Assembly (NCBI RefSeq): GCF_028368935.1
Contig: NZ_JAQNDK010000005.1
Coordinates: 868,001-932,000, forward strand
Origin: Sorangium aterium
Lineage (GTDB): Bacteria > Myxococcota_A > Polyangia > Polyangiales > Polyangiaceae
Length of the DNA: 64,000 bases
Direction: 5' to 3'
This document shows positions 16,567 to 24,572 of the stretch, in pieces. The notes under the pieces are model-generated. The model was given only the letters and a program-made list of their open reading frames with translations. It had not been told where the DNA came from and did not search any database. The stretch's first letter is position 1, and each line of letters starts with the position of its first letter. A program made the translations under genes and the position numbers.

Positions 16567-18717
16567 GTGGCCACGACGCAGGACGCGAGCTCTCCAGAGG
16601 AACGTTTCGCGCGGGGGGTACGCCTTGCCCCGGGCGGCCTGGACATCGGCGGCAAGCTGGTCCCGCTGTACGCCGGCAGCGTGCACTACTGGCGGCTCGA
16701 CCCGCAGCACTGGCGCGCCTGCCTCGAGGCCACGCGCTCGCTCGGCGTTCACCTGATCGACATCTATGTGCCATGGGCCGTCCACGAGACCGGCCCGGGG
16801 CAGTTCGATTTCGGCCGGGCCGATCCGCGCCGCGACGTCGGCGCCTTTCTCCGCCTCGCGCACGAGCTCGGTTTTTACGTCATCGCCCGCCCTGGCCCGC
16901 ACATCAACGCCGAGCTCACCTGCTTCGGCATCCCCGAGCGCGTCATCTGGGACCCGAGCTGCCAGGCCCGCTCGGCGCGGAACAACCCGGTCGTGCTCCC
17001 GATGTTGCCGTACGGGTTCCCGGTCCCGAGCTACGCGAGCAACGCATTCCACGACGAGGTCGCCCGCTATTTCAACGCGCTCGCCCCGGTCCTCACGCCG
17101 CACCTCTACCCGGACGGGCCCATCGTGCTCTTGCAGATCGACAACGAGGGCGCGCTCTACTTCCGCGACGGGGCGTACGATCAGGATTACCACCCGGACG
17201 CGATCTCCCTGTACCGCGACTTCTTGCGCGAGAAGTACCGGACGATCGAGGCGCTCCAGCGCGCTTACGCGAAGCGGGCGGAGCCCACGCCGGAGGGCGA
17301 CGCGGTCGAGGACGTCGGCGCGGCGCTCGTGCGCGCGGTCGCCCGCGAGCGCGCGCAGGCCGAGGAGGGCGACCTGCGGTTCGCCACGATCACGCCGCCG
17401 GTCGCGTTCGACGCCGAGACGCCGGGCGATCTCGCGCGCCACCTCGACTGGAGCGAGTTCCACGAGCACCTCCTCGAGACCGCCATGGGCCGCTTCGCGA
17501 GGGCGCTCTCCGCGGCGGGCGTCGATGGCCTGCCCACGATGCACAATTTCCCGATGGGACAGGACGCGACGCCGCTCAACCCTGCGCGCATCTCGCGCGT
17601 CGTCGACCTCGTCGGCCTCGACTACTACAGCATCGCGAGCCCGAGCACCCGGCAGATCATCGCCCGCCGGACGAGCGAGCTCGCCGTGCGCTGCGAGGCG
17701 CTCTCGCTGCCGCCCTTCGCGTGCGAGATGGGCGCCGGCTTCCCGCCGTTCTTCCCGCCGCTCGAGGAGCGCGACAGCGTGTTCGTGATGATGGCCGCGC
17801 TCGCCTACGGGCTGCGCGGGTACAACATCTACATGGCGGTCGAGCGCGACCGCTGGATCGGCGCGCCGATCGATCCGCGCGGCCGTCCTCGCCCCTTCGC
17901 CGCCTTCTGGCGGAAGCTCTCCGCGGCCCTCGAGGCGACGAGGTTCCACGAGCTCCGGCGCCCGGCGCCGGTGCGCATCGTCACGCCGCGCACGGAGCGC
18001 CGGCTCTCCCGCGTGATGCACGCCTTCGGCCCGCTCACCGGGGCGTTCTTCTCGATCATGAACTTCGGTGCCCGCGATCGCTGCCTCGAGGACGATCTCG
18101 GGCTCGGCTACCCGCTGGCGGTGGAGTCCGACACGTTCGTGCGCGCGTTCGAGGAGGCGCTCGACGCGCGCGGCGTCCCCTACGCCCACGTGGGCGGCGA
18201 AGATCGCGACATCTCGCTCGTCGGGGCGCGCTGGGTCATCTGCGCCACCTCGGGCGGCCTGAGCCCGGAGCTGTTCGCGTGGCTCGAGGCGACGTCCAGG
18301 CAGGGGACGCTGATCACGCTCGGCCCCCGCGAGCCCACCTTCGACGGCGCCTTCCGCCAGCTGCCGCGGCCCTACGAGCTGAAGCGGCTCCTCGCCCCCG
18401 GCCAGAACCTGCCGGCGCTCCTCCAGGACGACCCCGCCGCGGCCGACGCCGCGGTGTCGCGCGCCATCGACGCGCTCGGCCTGCCGACCTTCGCGTGTGA
18501 TCCGGACAGCGTGTTCGCCACGCTGCACGAGGACGCGTCGGGCACGCCGCGGGTGCTCTTCCTGCTGAACCCCGGGGACGCGGACGTGGTGGCGCGCGTC
18601 ACCGTGAGCGCTCAGCGAGCGCGCGATGTGCTGGACGACGCGCACTTCGAGGCGCGGCGCGGGGCGCTCGAGGTGCGGCTCGTGCCTCGCTCCGTGCGGA
18701 TGCTCGCGCTGGAGTAG
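16567..18717 (+). CDS. GH35-like beta-galactosidase-type glycoside hydrolase
   Basis: Predicted retaining glycoside hydrolase of 716 residues with a GH35-type TIM barrel at its N-terminus. Diagnostic stretches are YAGSVHYWRLDPQHWRACLEATRSLG, YVPWAVHETGPGQFDF, FYVIARPGPHINAELTCFGIP and QIDNEGALYFRDG, in which the Glu of DNEG would be the acid/base (GH35 usually reads ENEYG). A second Glu in CEMGAGF is the candidate nucleophile. The second half has a GH42-like trimerisation/Rossmann-type region and a C-terminal beta domain (LFLLNPGDADVVARV). There is no signal peptide from the GTG at 16567, so it is probably cytoplasmic. The exact sugar is unknown. Confidence 0.75.
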   Translation: MATTQDASSPEERFARGVRLAPGGLDIGGKLVPLYAGSVHYWRLDPQHWRACLEATRSLGVHLIDIYVPWAVHETGPGQFDFGRADPRRDVGAFLRLAHELGFYVIARPGPHINAELTCFGIPERVIWDPSCQARSARNNPVVLPMLPYGFPVPSYASNAFHDEVARYFNALAPVLTPHLYPDGPIVLLQIDNEGALYFRDGAYDQDYHPDAISLYRDFLREKYRTIEALQRAYAKRAEPTPEGDAVEDVGAALVRAVARERAQAEEGDLRFATITPPVAFDAETPGDLARHLDWSEFHEHLLETAMGRFARALSAAGVDGLPTMHNFPMGQDATPLNPARISRVVDLVGLDYYSIASPSTRQIIARRTSELAVRCEALSLPPFACEMGAGFPPFFPPLEERDSVFVMMAALAYGLRGYNIYMAVERDRWIGAPIDPRGRPRPFAAFWRKLSAALEATRFHELRRPAPVRIVTPRTERRLSRVMHAFGPLTGAFFSIMNFGARDRCLEDDLGLGYPLAVESDTFVRAFEEALDARGVPYAHVGGEDRDISLVGARWVICATSGGLSPELFAWLEATSRQGTLITLGPREPTFDGAFRQLPRPYELKRLLAPGQNLPALLQDDPAAADAAVSRAIDALGLPTFACDPDSVFATLHEDASGTPRVLFLLNPGDADVVARVTVSAQRARDVLDDAHFEARRGALEVRLVPRSVRMLALE

Positions 18718-18796
18718 CCCCGCCGCCGCGCGCTGCGCCGGCCGGCGAGGCTCGTTATCTCCGCTCGATCCCCTCCTGGACCCGGTGTGCCCTCGA

Positions 18797-19543
18797 TCAG
18801 CGCTCGAACCGCAGCGAGTTGCCCTCTGCATCGCGGAAGCGGCCCATGCCGATCATGAGGATGTCGATCAGCGACCAGATGCCGAGCCCGCCGCACGTCA
18901 AGAGCTTCGCTATGCCGAGCCCGGTCTGTCCCAGATAAAAGCGATCTACGCCAAAGTAGCCGAGGAAATAGGAGAGCAAGAACAGCGTGGACTGGCTCTT
19001 GGTCGGGTGGCCGACGGGCGCGTCGCGCCTGAGCACGAGCCCCTGGGCGTCTCGCATCGATCCGGTGCCGATCAGGATCGTATCGATGAGGCTCCAGAAG
19101 CCGAGGCCACCACACGTGAACAGCTTCAGGAGCCCGAGCCCCGTCTGGCCCAGGTAGAAGCGATCGACGCCGAAGGTCCCGAGAAACACCGCGAGCATGA
19201 AGGCTGTCGCCTGGTCCTTGTCGGAATAGGCGTGCGCCGGGGCGCCGTGAGGCGGTCCGCCGCCATGAGCCGGCGGCGGGCCCCAGCCGCCTCCAGGCGG
19301 CGCGCCGTAGCCGCCTGGGGGCGCGCCCCATCCTGCGCCAGGAGGCGGGGTTCCGCCCGGCGGCGGGTATCCGCCGGGTGGCGGCGGCGGGTATCCGCCC
19401 GACGAGGATGCGCCGCCTCCGCCGCCCGGCGCCACGCCCTGGCCGCCGGGCGGGCTAGACCCCCAGCCGCCATTTCCCCAGCCGCCGCCTGCGTTGCCCC
19501 AGCCTCCGCCACCGGGCGGAACCCCGCCTCCGCTCGTGCTCAT
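18797..19543 (-). CDS. Protein with two TM2 domains and a Gly/Pro-rich N-terminus
   Basis: A 248-residue membrane protein. Residues 1-105 are almost entirely Gly, Pro, Ser, Trp and Tyr in imperfect PPPGGYPPPGG-like repeats. Two TM2 domains follow (about 112-165 and 188-240), each with the family core FGVDRFYLGQTGLG..KL.TCGGLG.WSLID. The two copies are close to identical over about 40 residues, so an internal duplication is clear. TM2 proteins have two membrane helices joined by a short turn; their molecular role in bacteria is not established. The ATG is preceded by GGAGGGAACGAGG. It is convergent with the glycosidase gene and divergent from the transporter gene. Confidence 0.85.
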   Translation of the reverse strand: MSTSGGGVPPGGGGWGNAGGGWGNGGWGSSPPGGQGVAPGGGGGASSSGGYPPPPPGGYPPPGGTPPPGAGWGAPPGGYGAPPGGGWGPPPAHGGGPPHGAPAHAYSDKDQATAFMLAVFLGTFGVDRFYLGQTGLGLLKLFTCGGLGFWSLIDTILIGTGSMRDAQGLVLRRDAPVGHPTKSQSTLFLLSYFLGYFGVDRFYLGQTGLGIAKLLTCGGLGIWSLIDILMIGMGRFRDAEGNSLRFER

Positions 19544-19737
19544 CCTCGTTCCCTCCAGCGGATGCGGCTGTGGAGGCGGCCGTGCGCCCCCGCGGTCGTC
19601 CGCCGAGCCTGACTGTAGCCCGGAACCGGCGCGCCGCGCTTGCGCAACGTGGAAATCGCTGGTGGTTGCCGGAGGCCCACCCTACCTTGCCCGCGATGGG
19701 CCGCTGATCGCGGCGCCAGGAGCGAGCGCACCCGGCG

Positions 19738-20877
19738 ATGCAGCAAGATTTTCAGTCCGATCGATGGCTGTCGTTCGCCCTCCGGGCGGGGCTCATCGCT
19801 CTGTTCTTCTGGATGGTGAAGGGGCTGCTCGTCCCCGTCCTGCTCGGCGGTCTGGTCGCGCTCCTCGTCTCCCCGCTCCAGGGCCGCCTCGCGCCTCGAC
19901 TCGGCCGCTTCCGCAAGTTCGCGCCCGCGATCTCGACGGTGGGCGTGATCATCCTCGTGTGCATCCCGCTCGCGGTGATCATCATCGAGGCCTCCGCCTC
20001 GATAAGCCGCTTCTTCGCGCGGGACTGGTCGAACACGATCGAGCGGGTCCAAGGCCTCCTGAACGACGGGAGGATAACGGGGCTCCTCAACAGGGCCGGC
20101 CTGTCCGGGGACGACGTCCGCACGTATGTGAGCAACCTGTTCGAGCGGGTGGGCAGCTCGATCGCCGGCTTCGCGGGCGGCATGGTCGCCGCGGTGCCGC
20201 AGACGATCGTCGACGCGTTCCTGTTCATCGTCGGGCTCTACTACCTGCTCCGCGACGGGGGCCTGCTGCTGCGCTGGTTGCTCACGCAGTCGCCGTTCAG
20301 GAACGAGGAGACGGACGTCCTCTTTGCGTCGATCCAGGACACGGTGCACGGCGCCGTCCTCGGCCTGCTCGCGACGGCGGCCGTCCAGGGGACGCTGACG
20401 ACGATCGCGCTGTTTGCTTGCAAGGTGCCGGGCGCGTTCCTCTTCGGCCTCCTGGCCACGCTGCTCTCGCTCGTCCCCATGATCGGCACCACGCCGGTCA
20501 CGCTGGGAGCGGCCATCTACCTGTTCGTCGTCGGGCGCATCGGGGCGGGCGTCGGCATGTGCGCCGCGGCGGTCGTCGTCGGGCTCTCGGACAACGTGAT
20601 CCGGCCGTGGGTCCAGAGCTCGCACGGCGGCATGCACCCGCTCATCGCGCTCCTCGCCATCTTCGGCGGGCTCGAGCTGTTCGGCGCGGCGGGGATCTTC
20701 ATCGGCCCGGTCGTCGCTGCGATCGTCCTCTGGGCGGTCGACACGCGCGCCGGCATCCCCGGTCCGAGCCTCCCGCTGGGCCCGCACACGTCGCAGCCGC
20801 CACCCTCGCTGAAGTCGCCGACGTCGCGACCGCCGCCGACGTCGCGACCGCCGCCGGCCTCGCGACCGCCGGTGTGA
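19738..20877 (+). CDS. AI-2E family transporter (PF01594-type permease)
   Basis: Integral membrane protein of 379 residues in the AI-2E/PerM family. Members are permeases of varied or unknown substrate, and some act as Na+(Li+)/H+ antiporters. An N-terminal pair of helices (FWMVKGLLVPVLLGGLVALLVSPL) is followed by a soluble helical segment (about 85-150). The C-terminal block of helices contains YYLLRDGG, the family core GLLATLLSLVPMIGTTPVTLGAAIYLFV, and the region SDNVIRPWVQSSHGGMHPLIALLAIFGGLELFGAAGIFIGPV. The last 25 residues are a Pro/Ser/Arg tail encoded by an 18-bp repeat. No quorum-sensing genes are nearby, so autoinducer transport should not be assumed. Confidence 0.85.
   Translation: MQQDFQSDRWLSFALRAGLIALFFWMVKGLLVPVLLGGLVALLVSPLQGRLAPRLGRFRKFAPAISTVGVIILVCIPLAVIIIEASASISRFFARDWSNTIERVQGLLNDGRITGLLNRAGLSGDDVRTYVSNLFERVGSSIAGFAGGMVAAVPQTIVDAFLFIVGLYYLLRDGGLLLRWLLTQSPFRNEETDVLFASIQDTVHGAVLGLLATAAVQGTLTTIALFACKVPGAFLFGLLATLLSLVPMIGTTPVTLGAAIYLFVVGRIGAGVGMCAAAVVVGLSDNVIRPWVQSSHGGMHPLIALLAIFGGLELFGAAGIFIGPVVAAIVLWAVDTRAGIPGPSLPLGPHTSQPPPSLKSPTSRPPPTSRPPPASRPPV
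20821..20874 (+). repeat. Three 18-bp tandem units encoding the transporter tail
   Basis: Two identical 18-bp units and one diverged unit encode consecutive TSRPPP hexapeptides (the last SRPPV) at the C-terminus of the AI-2E-family protein. Repeat-number change by slippage is likely. Confidence 0.7.
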
Positions 20878-20934
20878 CGCAACGGCGCGCCGGAGCGCCG
20901 CGAAAGGCGCGGTCCGCGCCCTGGAGCGAGGCGC

Positions 20935-21765
20935 TCACGGCGACAGGCCGTAGCCGCGGGCGAGGGTGAGGGAGAGGAGGTTGCACGCCGCGTGGAACAC
21001 GAGCGACGCCCCGATGCCGCCGGTGCGCGCTCGCAGCCATCCGAAGAGGAGCGCGGGGAAGAAGACGGCGAGCCGGGCCGGGTGCTGGATCGTGAGCACG
21101 TGGCCGAGCGCGAAGATCGCCGACGAGAGGAGCCACGCCGGGCCGAGCGTCGCGCCGGCGACGCGGAAGCGCGGCGGGAAGACGCGGTCGAGGGCGCTCT
21201 GGAGGTAGCCCCGGAAGAACGCCTCCTCGGGCAGCGCGACCACGAGCAGCTGCGCGGCGATCTCGTCGGCGAGCGATGGCGGCGGGCGCAGCACGAACGG
21301 CGAGGTCGCGCCCCAGTACAGCCGGTAGCCCAGCCAGAAGAGCGGAAAGACGATCGCGGCGACCAGCGCCGCCCAGGCGACGGCGTGGAGCGCGGCGCGG
21401 ACGAGGCGCTTCGGCGACAGCGGCACGGGCTCCAGGATCCCCCCGAGCGACAGGCCGTGGGCGCGGATCGTCGACTCGTCGTACCTCAGCACGAGCCAGA
21501 ACGTCGCCGCGAAGAAGGTGAGGCCGACGAGCGTCCCGGCGTAGCTCTTCGGCGCCGCGTAGGACACGGCCGTCACGGCGGCCGTCGTGACGCCTGCGGC
21601 GAGGAGCGCGCGCGCGGCGGTCGGCTCGGGCGCCCGCGGGCGCTCGCGCTCGCGCTCGCCGACGCTCGCATGGGCGGCGTTCGCGTCCGCCGGCGCGCCA
21701 GGTGTCTCGTCGCCGGCACGTGGGCGGACGTCGCGGCTCGGTTCGATGGGTGTGGGCGGCTGCAA
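20935..21765 (-). CDS. CPBP family glutamic-type intramembrane protease
   Basis: A 276-residue polytopic membrane protein of the CPBP (Rce1-like, Abi) family. All three motifs are present: EExxxR in ALPEEAFFRGYLQ, FxxxH in FALGHVL and HxxxN in FHAACN, so it should be an active glutamic-type endopeptidase. Myxobacteria use related enzymes to cleave C-terminal sorting signals of surface proteins, but no substrate with such a tail is adjacent. The N-terminal 50 residues are polar. The only fitting start seen is TTG at 21763-21765, so the true start is uncertain. Confidence 0.8.
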   Translation of the reverse strand: MQPPTPIEPSRDVRPRAGDETPGAPADANAAHASVGERERERPRAPEPTAARALLAAGVTTAAVTAVSYAAPKSYAGTLVGLTFFAATFWLVLRYDESTIRAHGLSLGGILEPVPLSPKRLVRAALHAVAWAALVAAIVFPLFWLGYRLYWGATSPFVLRPPPSLADEIAAQLLVVALPEEAFFRGYLQSALDRVFPPRFRVAGATLGPAWLLSSAIFALGHVLTIQHPARLAVFFPALLFGWLRARTGGIGASLVFHAACNLLSLTLARGYGLSP

Positions 21766-21963
21766 GGCGTGTTCGTCGCGGATTGGAGTGCGCGGTGCGG
21801 GGGCTTACGCGGGGGTCTCGGCGACCAGGGTTCGCGGCCGCGCGCGCTCAGCCTAGCCGCCGGGATGTCCCTCCGCGATGGTCAGCGGTCACGGCGGCGC
21901 GATTCGAGCGCTGCACACGGGTCCAGCCACCGCCCATTTTCTAGCCTTCCAGCCCGGTCACGT

Positions 21964-21969
21964 TAGAGT
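21964..21969 (+). promoter_or_regulatory. Candidate -10 hexamer upstream of 21979
   Basis: TAGAGT ends 9 nt before the GTG at 21979 in the divergent region shared with the CPBP protease gene. Confidence 0.4.
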
Positions 21970-21978
21970 GCGGCCGCT

Positions 21979-23388
21979 GTGGCGTTTTCCCGACTTCGCT
22001 GTCTGATGAAGCCGTTGGCCTGCGCGCTGCTTGCGTCCGTCGCGACGCTCGGCCCGGCGCCCGCGTCGGCCGCGTCGCCGTTCCTCATGATGCCTGAGGC
22101 GAGCGTCGCCGAGGCGTCCCCGGCGTACCGCTATGCCAACATGACGAACGAAGAGGCGCTGGCGGAGCTGGATCGCCGGAAGATCCTGTATCTCAAGGTC
22201 GACCACGCGCCCGGGGTGCGCGCTCCGATCCGGCTCACGGGGCGGCTGAACGGCGTGTACTTTCATTCGGTGCTCCCGCCCGAGCAGCGCGTGACGAGCA
22301 TGTTCGAGATCCTGGACGCGCGCCTCGCGCTCGCCCTCGACGATTTCGCGGCCGTGCTCTCGAGGCACGATATCGACGAGGTCGTCCATTACACGATGTA
22401 TCGGCCCAACGTGCCGATGCGCGGCGGCGAGGGCGTGGACGGCGACGGAGAGCACGGGCACCCGATCGCCCACGCGAAGGCCGCCGACAGCGCGGTGAAA
22501 CAGGCAGAGGCTGCGGACGGCGCTGCCCGCGAGGAATCGACGAGGCAGGCCTCGCCGGTCGAGCCCGCGCCGCCGGTGGAGCTCGGCAAGAAGGGCGCGC
22601 TCGATGGGGCGTCCAAGGCGCCTGATGAGCCACCGCGACGCCTGAAGGAGAAGGGGGCCGCCGAGGCCGGGCCGAAGGAGAAGGCCGCAGCGGAGGCCGG
22701 GCCGACGCGGAAAGGGGCGGTGGAGGCCGGGTCGAAGGAGAAGGCCTCAGCGGGGGCCGCGCCGAAAGAGAAGGCCGCAGCGGGGGTCGCGCCCAAGGAG
22801 AAGGCCGCAGCGCAGGCTGCGCCGAAGGAGAAGGCCGCAGCGCAGGCCGCGCCGAAGGAGAAGGCCGCCTCGGAAGCCGAGCCAAGCGCCGCCTCCAAGG
22901 CTCCTGGCCAGCGCACGCGCACGATCGCGGCGCGCAGCGGGCAAGCCAAGGCCGCCGGCAAGGTCGGAGCGCGCCGCGCTGCTCGGCGCAAAGCCGTGGA
23001 GCCGACCCGGGCCACGACGTCTGCGGTCAAGCACCGTGGCGACGTCGCTCTGCGCAGCGATGCAGCGCAGAAGCCTCGCGGTACGTGGGCTCCGCCTGGC
23101 ACGCGGCACCCCGCCGGCCTGGCCATCGACGTCGGCGCGCTCAAGAAGCGCGACGGCACCTGGATCAGCGTCGCGCGCCACTTCCACGGCCGCATCGGGG
23201 ACAAGACCTGCGGTGAGGGGGCGCCCCAGCCCGAGCTCCCCGAGGCGCGCGAGCTCCGGTCCATCGTGTGCGAAGCGGCGGATCTCGGGATTTTTACATA
23301 TGTGCTGACGCCCAATTTCAATGCGGCGCACGTCGACCATTATCATATGGAGATCAAGCCGGGCGTCCGGTGGTTCCTCTATCACTGA
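21979..23388 (+). CDS. Extensin-like / D-Ala-D-Ala carboxypeptidase-like secreted protein with a decapeptide repeat
   Basis: Predicted secreted protein of 469 residues. A signal peptide (MKPLACALLASVATLGPAPASA) begins at residue 10. A globular N-terminal region (about 35-150) is followed by a linker with eight tandem decapeptides of the form KEKAAA(E/Q)A(G/A)P (residues about 223-302). A C-terminal domain has the zinc-peptidase pattern RHPAGLAIDVGAL ... HVDHYHME, as in extensin-like C-terminal and VanY-like LAS peptidases. The Asp and His ligands are all present, so peptidoglycan peptidase activity is plausible. The start is either GTG 21979 (after TAGAGT) or ATG 22006. Basic, Ala-rich linkers of this kind could hold the enzyme to the wall or an acidic polymer (inference). 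Confidence 0.75.
   Translation: MAFSRLRCLMKPLACALLASVATLGPAPASAASPFLMMPEASVAEASPAYRYANMTNEEALAELDRRKILYLKVDHAPGVRAPIRLTGRLNGVYFHSVLPPEQRVTSMFEILDARLALALDDFAAVLSRHDIDEVVHYTMYRPNVPMRGGEGVDGDGEHGHPIAHAKAADSAVKQAEAADGAAREESTRQASPVEPAPPVELGKKGALDGASKAPDEPPRRLKEKGAAEAGPKEKAAAEAGPTRKGAVEAGSKEKASAGAAPKEKAAAGVAPKEKAAAQAAPKEKAAAQAAPKEKAASEAEPSAASKAPGQRTRTIAARSGQAKAAGKVGARRAARRKAVEPTRATTSAVKHRGDVALRSDAAQKPRGTWAPPGTRHPAGLAIDVGALKKRDGTWISVARHFHGRIGDKTCGEGAPQPELPEARELRSIVCEAADLGIFTYVLTPNFNAAHVDHYHMEIKPGVRWFLYH
22645..22884 (+). repeat. Eight tandem 30-bp coding repeats
   Basis: Exactly 240 bp, in frame, make eight 10-codon units. Units 6 and 7 are identical at protein level. Unit 3 (TRKGAVEAGS) is the most diverged. 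Near-identity of neighbouring units points to recent expansion. Confidence 0.85.
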
Positions 23389-23579
23389 GCGAAGGCCGCG
23401 CGCCCCTTGTACAGCCCTGAACGGCTCGCAGCGCGCCGCACTGCACATCCGTTGATTGCGCGTTTTTTGATGATCTGAGCGGTTTGTTCGCGCAACTTCC
23501 GCCGCGAGAGCGACGATTCCCTTCCCGAACGAAGGCGCCGGCGCTCCGCCGCGCGCCCCCGCAAGGGAGGTCGACGGAC

Positions 23580-24572
23580 ATGGTGCAAAAGAAAGACGGA
23601 CAGCCGCTGCCGGGGACTTCCTACCGTGTGCTCCGTCGGATCGGGGCAGGCTCGTGCTCGGAGGTCTTCGAGGTGACCGGGCGCCGCGGCCAGCTGCGCG
23701 CGCTCAAGCTGCTCCGCGCCATGCACGACGGGTCGAGCGAGATCGGAGCGCGCCTGGTCCAGGAGGGGCGCACGCTCTCGGCGCTGAGCCATCCCCACAT
23801 CGTGAAGGTCGAGGAGGTCGGCGTGACGAGCGACGGCCGGCCCTTCCTCGTCATGCCGCGCCTCTTCGGCGAGACGATGCGCGAGCGGCTCGACGCGCGC
23901 GGACCGCTCGCGACGCCCACCGCCGTGCGCGTCGCGATCCAGGTGCTCGGCGGGCTCGCGGCGACGCACCGCGCCGGCGTCGTCCACCGCGACATCAAGC
24001 CGGCGAACGTCTTCCTCGCGCAATCGAGCTGCGCCGAGCAGGGCCTGGCCGATCTGGACAGCGCGTCCGGTGCGCCCGAGGCCGAGCACGCCGTGCTCAT
24101 CGACTTCGGCATCGCGAAGGTGACCCGCGAGGGGCTGGAGCCGTCGATGGGCTCGAACGTCCTCGGCACGCCGCGCTACCTGTCGCCCGAGCAGATCCGC
24201 GGCGAGGAGGTCGACGCTCGCACCGACGTGTACGCGGTGGGCCTCCTGCTCTTCGAGGCGATCACAGGGCGCGGTCCGTTTCCGGTGGTCGACTCGATGG
24301 CGGTGATGCGGGCGCACCTCGGCACACCGGCGCCGCGGCTTCGCTCGCTCCTCTGGGTGCCTCCGGCGCTCGATCATGCCGTCGCGCGCGCGCTCGAGAA
24401 GGATCCGGGGCTCCGCTGGCAGACGGCGGACGCGATGGCCGCCGCGCTCGCGGAGGCGCAGGGCGAAGACGGGGGCAGGGAGACGCCGGCCCTCGGCGGG
24501 GCGGGGCGCGCCTCGCCGCCGGACGGCGAGCGCAGCGCGCGGGCGCGCCTCGCGGCCGGAGGGGCGCGATGA
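23580..24572 (+). CDS. Soluble Ser/Thr protein kinase
   Basis: Hanks-type kinase of 330 residues with no membrane segment. The ATP loop is GAGSCSEVFEV, the ATP-anchoring Lys is in LRALKLLRA, the catalytic loop is HRDIKPANV, the metal motif is IDFGIAK and the P+1 region is GTPRYLSPEQ, so it looks active. The last 45 residues are Ala/Gly/Arg-rich. The ATG at 23580 is preferred over an in-frame start 32 codons earlier because AAGGGAGG lies just upstream. The stop overlaps the next kinase gene (ATGA), so the two kinases are translated together. Confidence 0.9.
   Translation: MVQKKDGQPLPGTSYRVLRRIGAGSCSEVFEVTGRRGQLRALKLLRAMHDGSSEIGARLVQEGRTLSALSHPHIVKVEEVGVTSDGRPFLVMPRLFGETMRERLDARGPLATPTAVRVAIQVLGGLAATHRAGVVHRDIKPANVFLAQSSCAEQGLADLDSASGAPEAEHAVLIDFGIAKVTREGLEPSMGSNVLGTPRYLSPEQIRGEEVDARTDVYAVGLLLFEAITGRGPFPVVDSMAVMRAHLGTPAPRLRSLLWVPPALDHAVARALEKDPGLRWQTADAMAAALAEAQGEDGGRETPALGGAGRASPPDGERSARARLAAGGAR

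Noticed and set aside
19738-20877. AI-2E family protein as an autoinducer-2 exporter
   Set aside because: The family name is historical, and no LuxS or other quorum gene is in the window.
20935-21765. CPBP protease as part of a bacteriocin immunity or sorting locus
   Set aside because: No bacteriocin precursor or tail-signal substrate is adjacent.
22645-22884. 30-bp repeats as a CRISPR array
   Set aside because: Units are head-to-tail without spacers and stay in frame within a gene.
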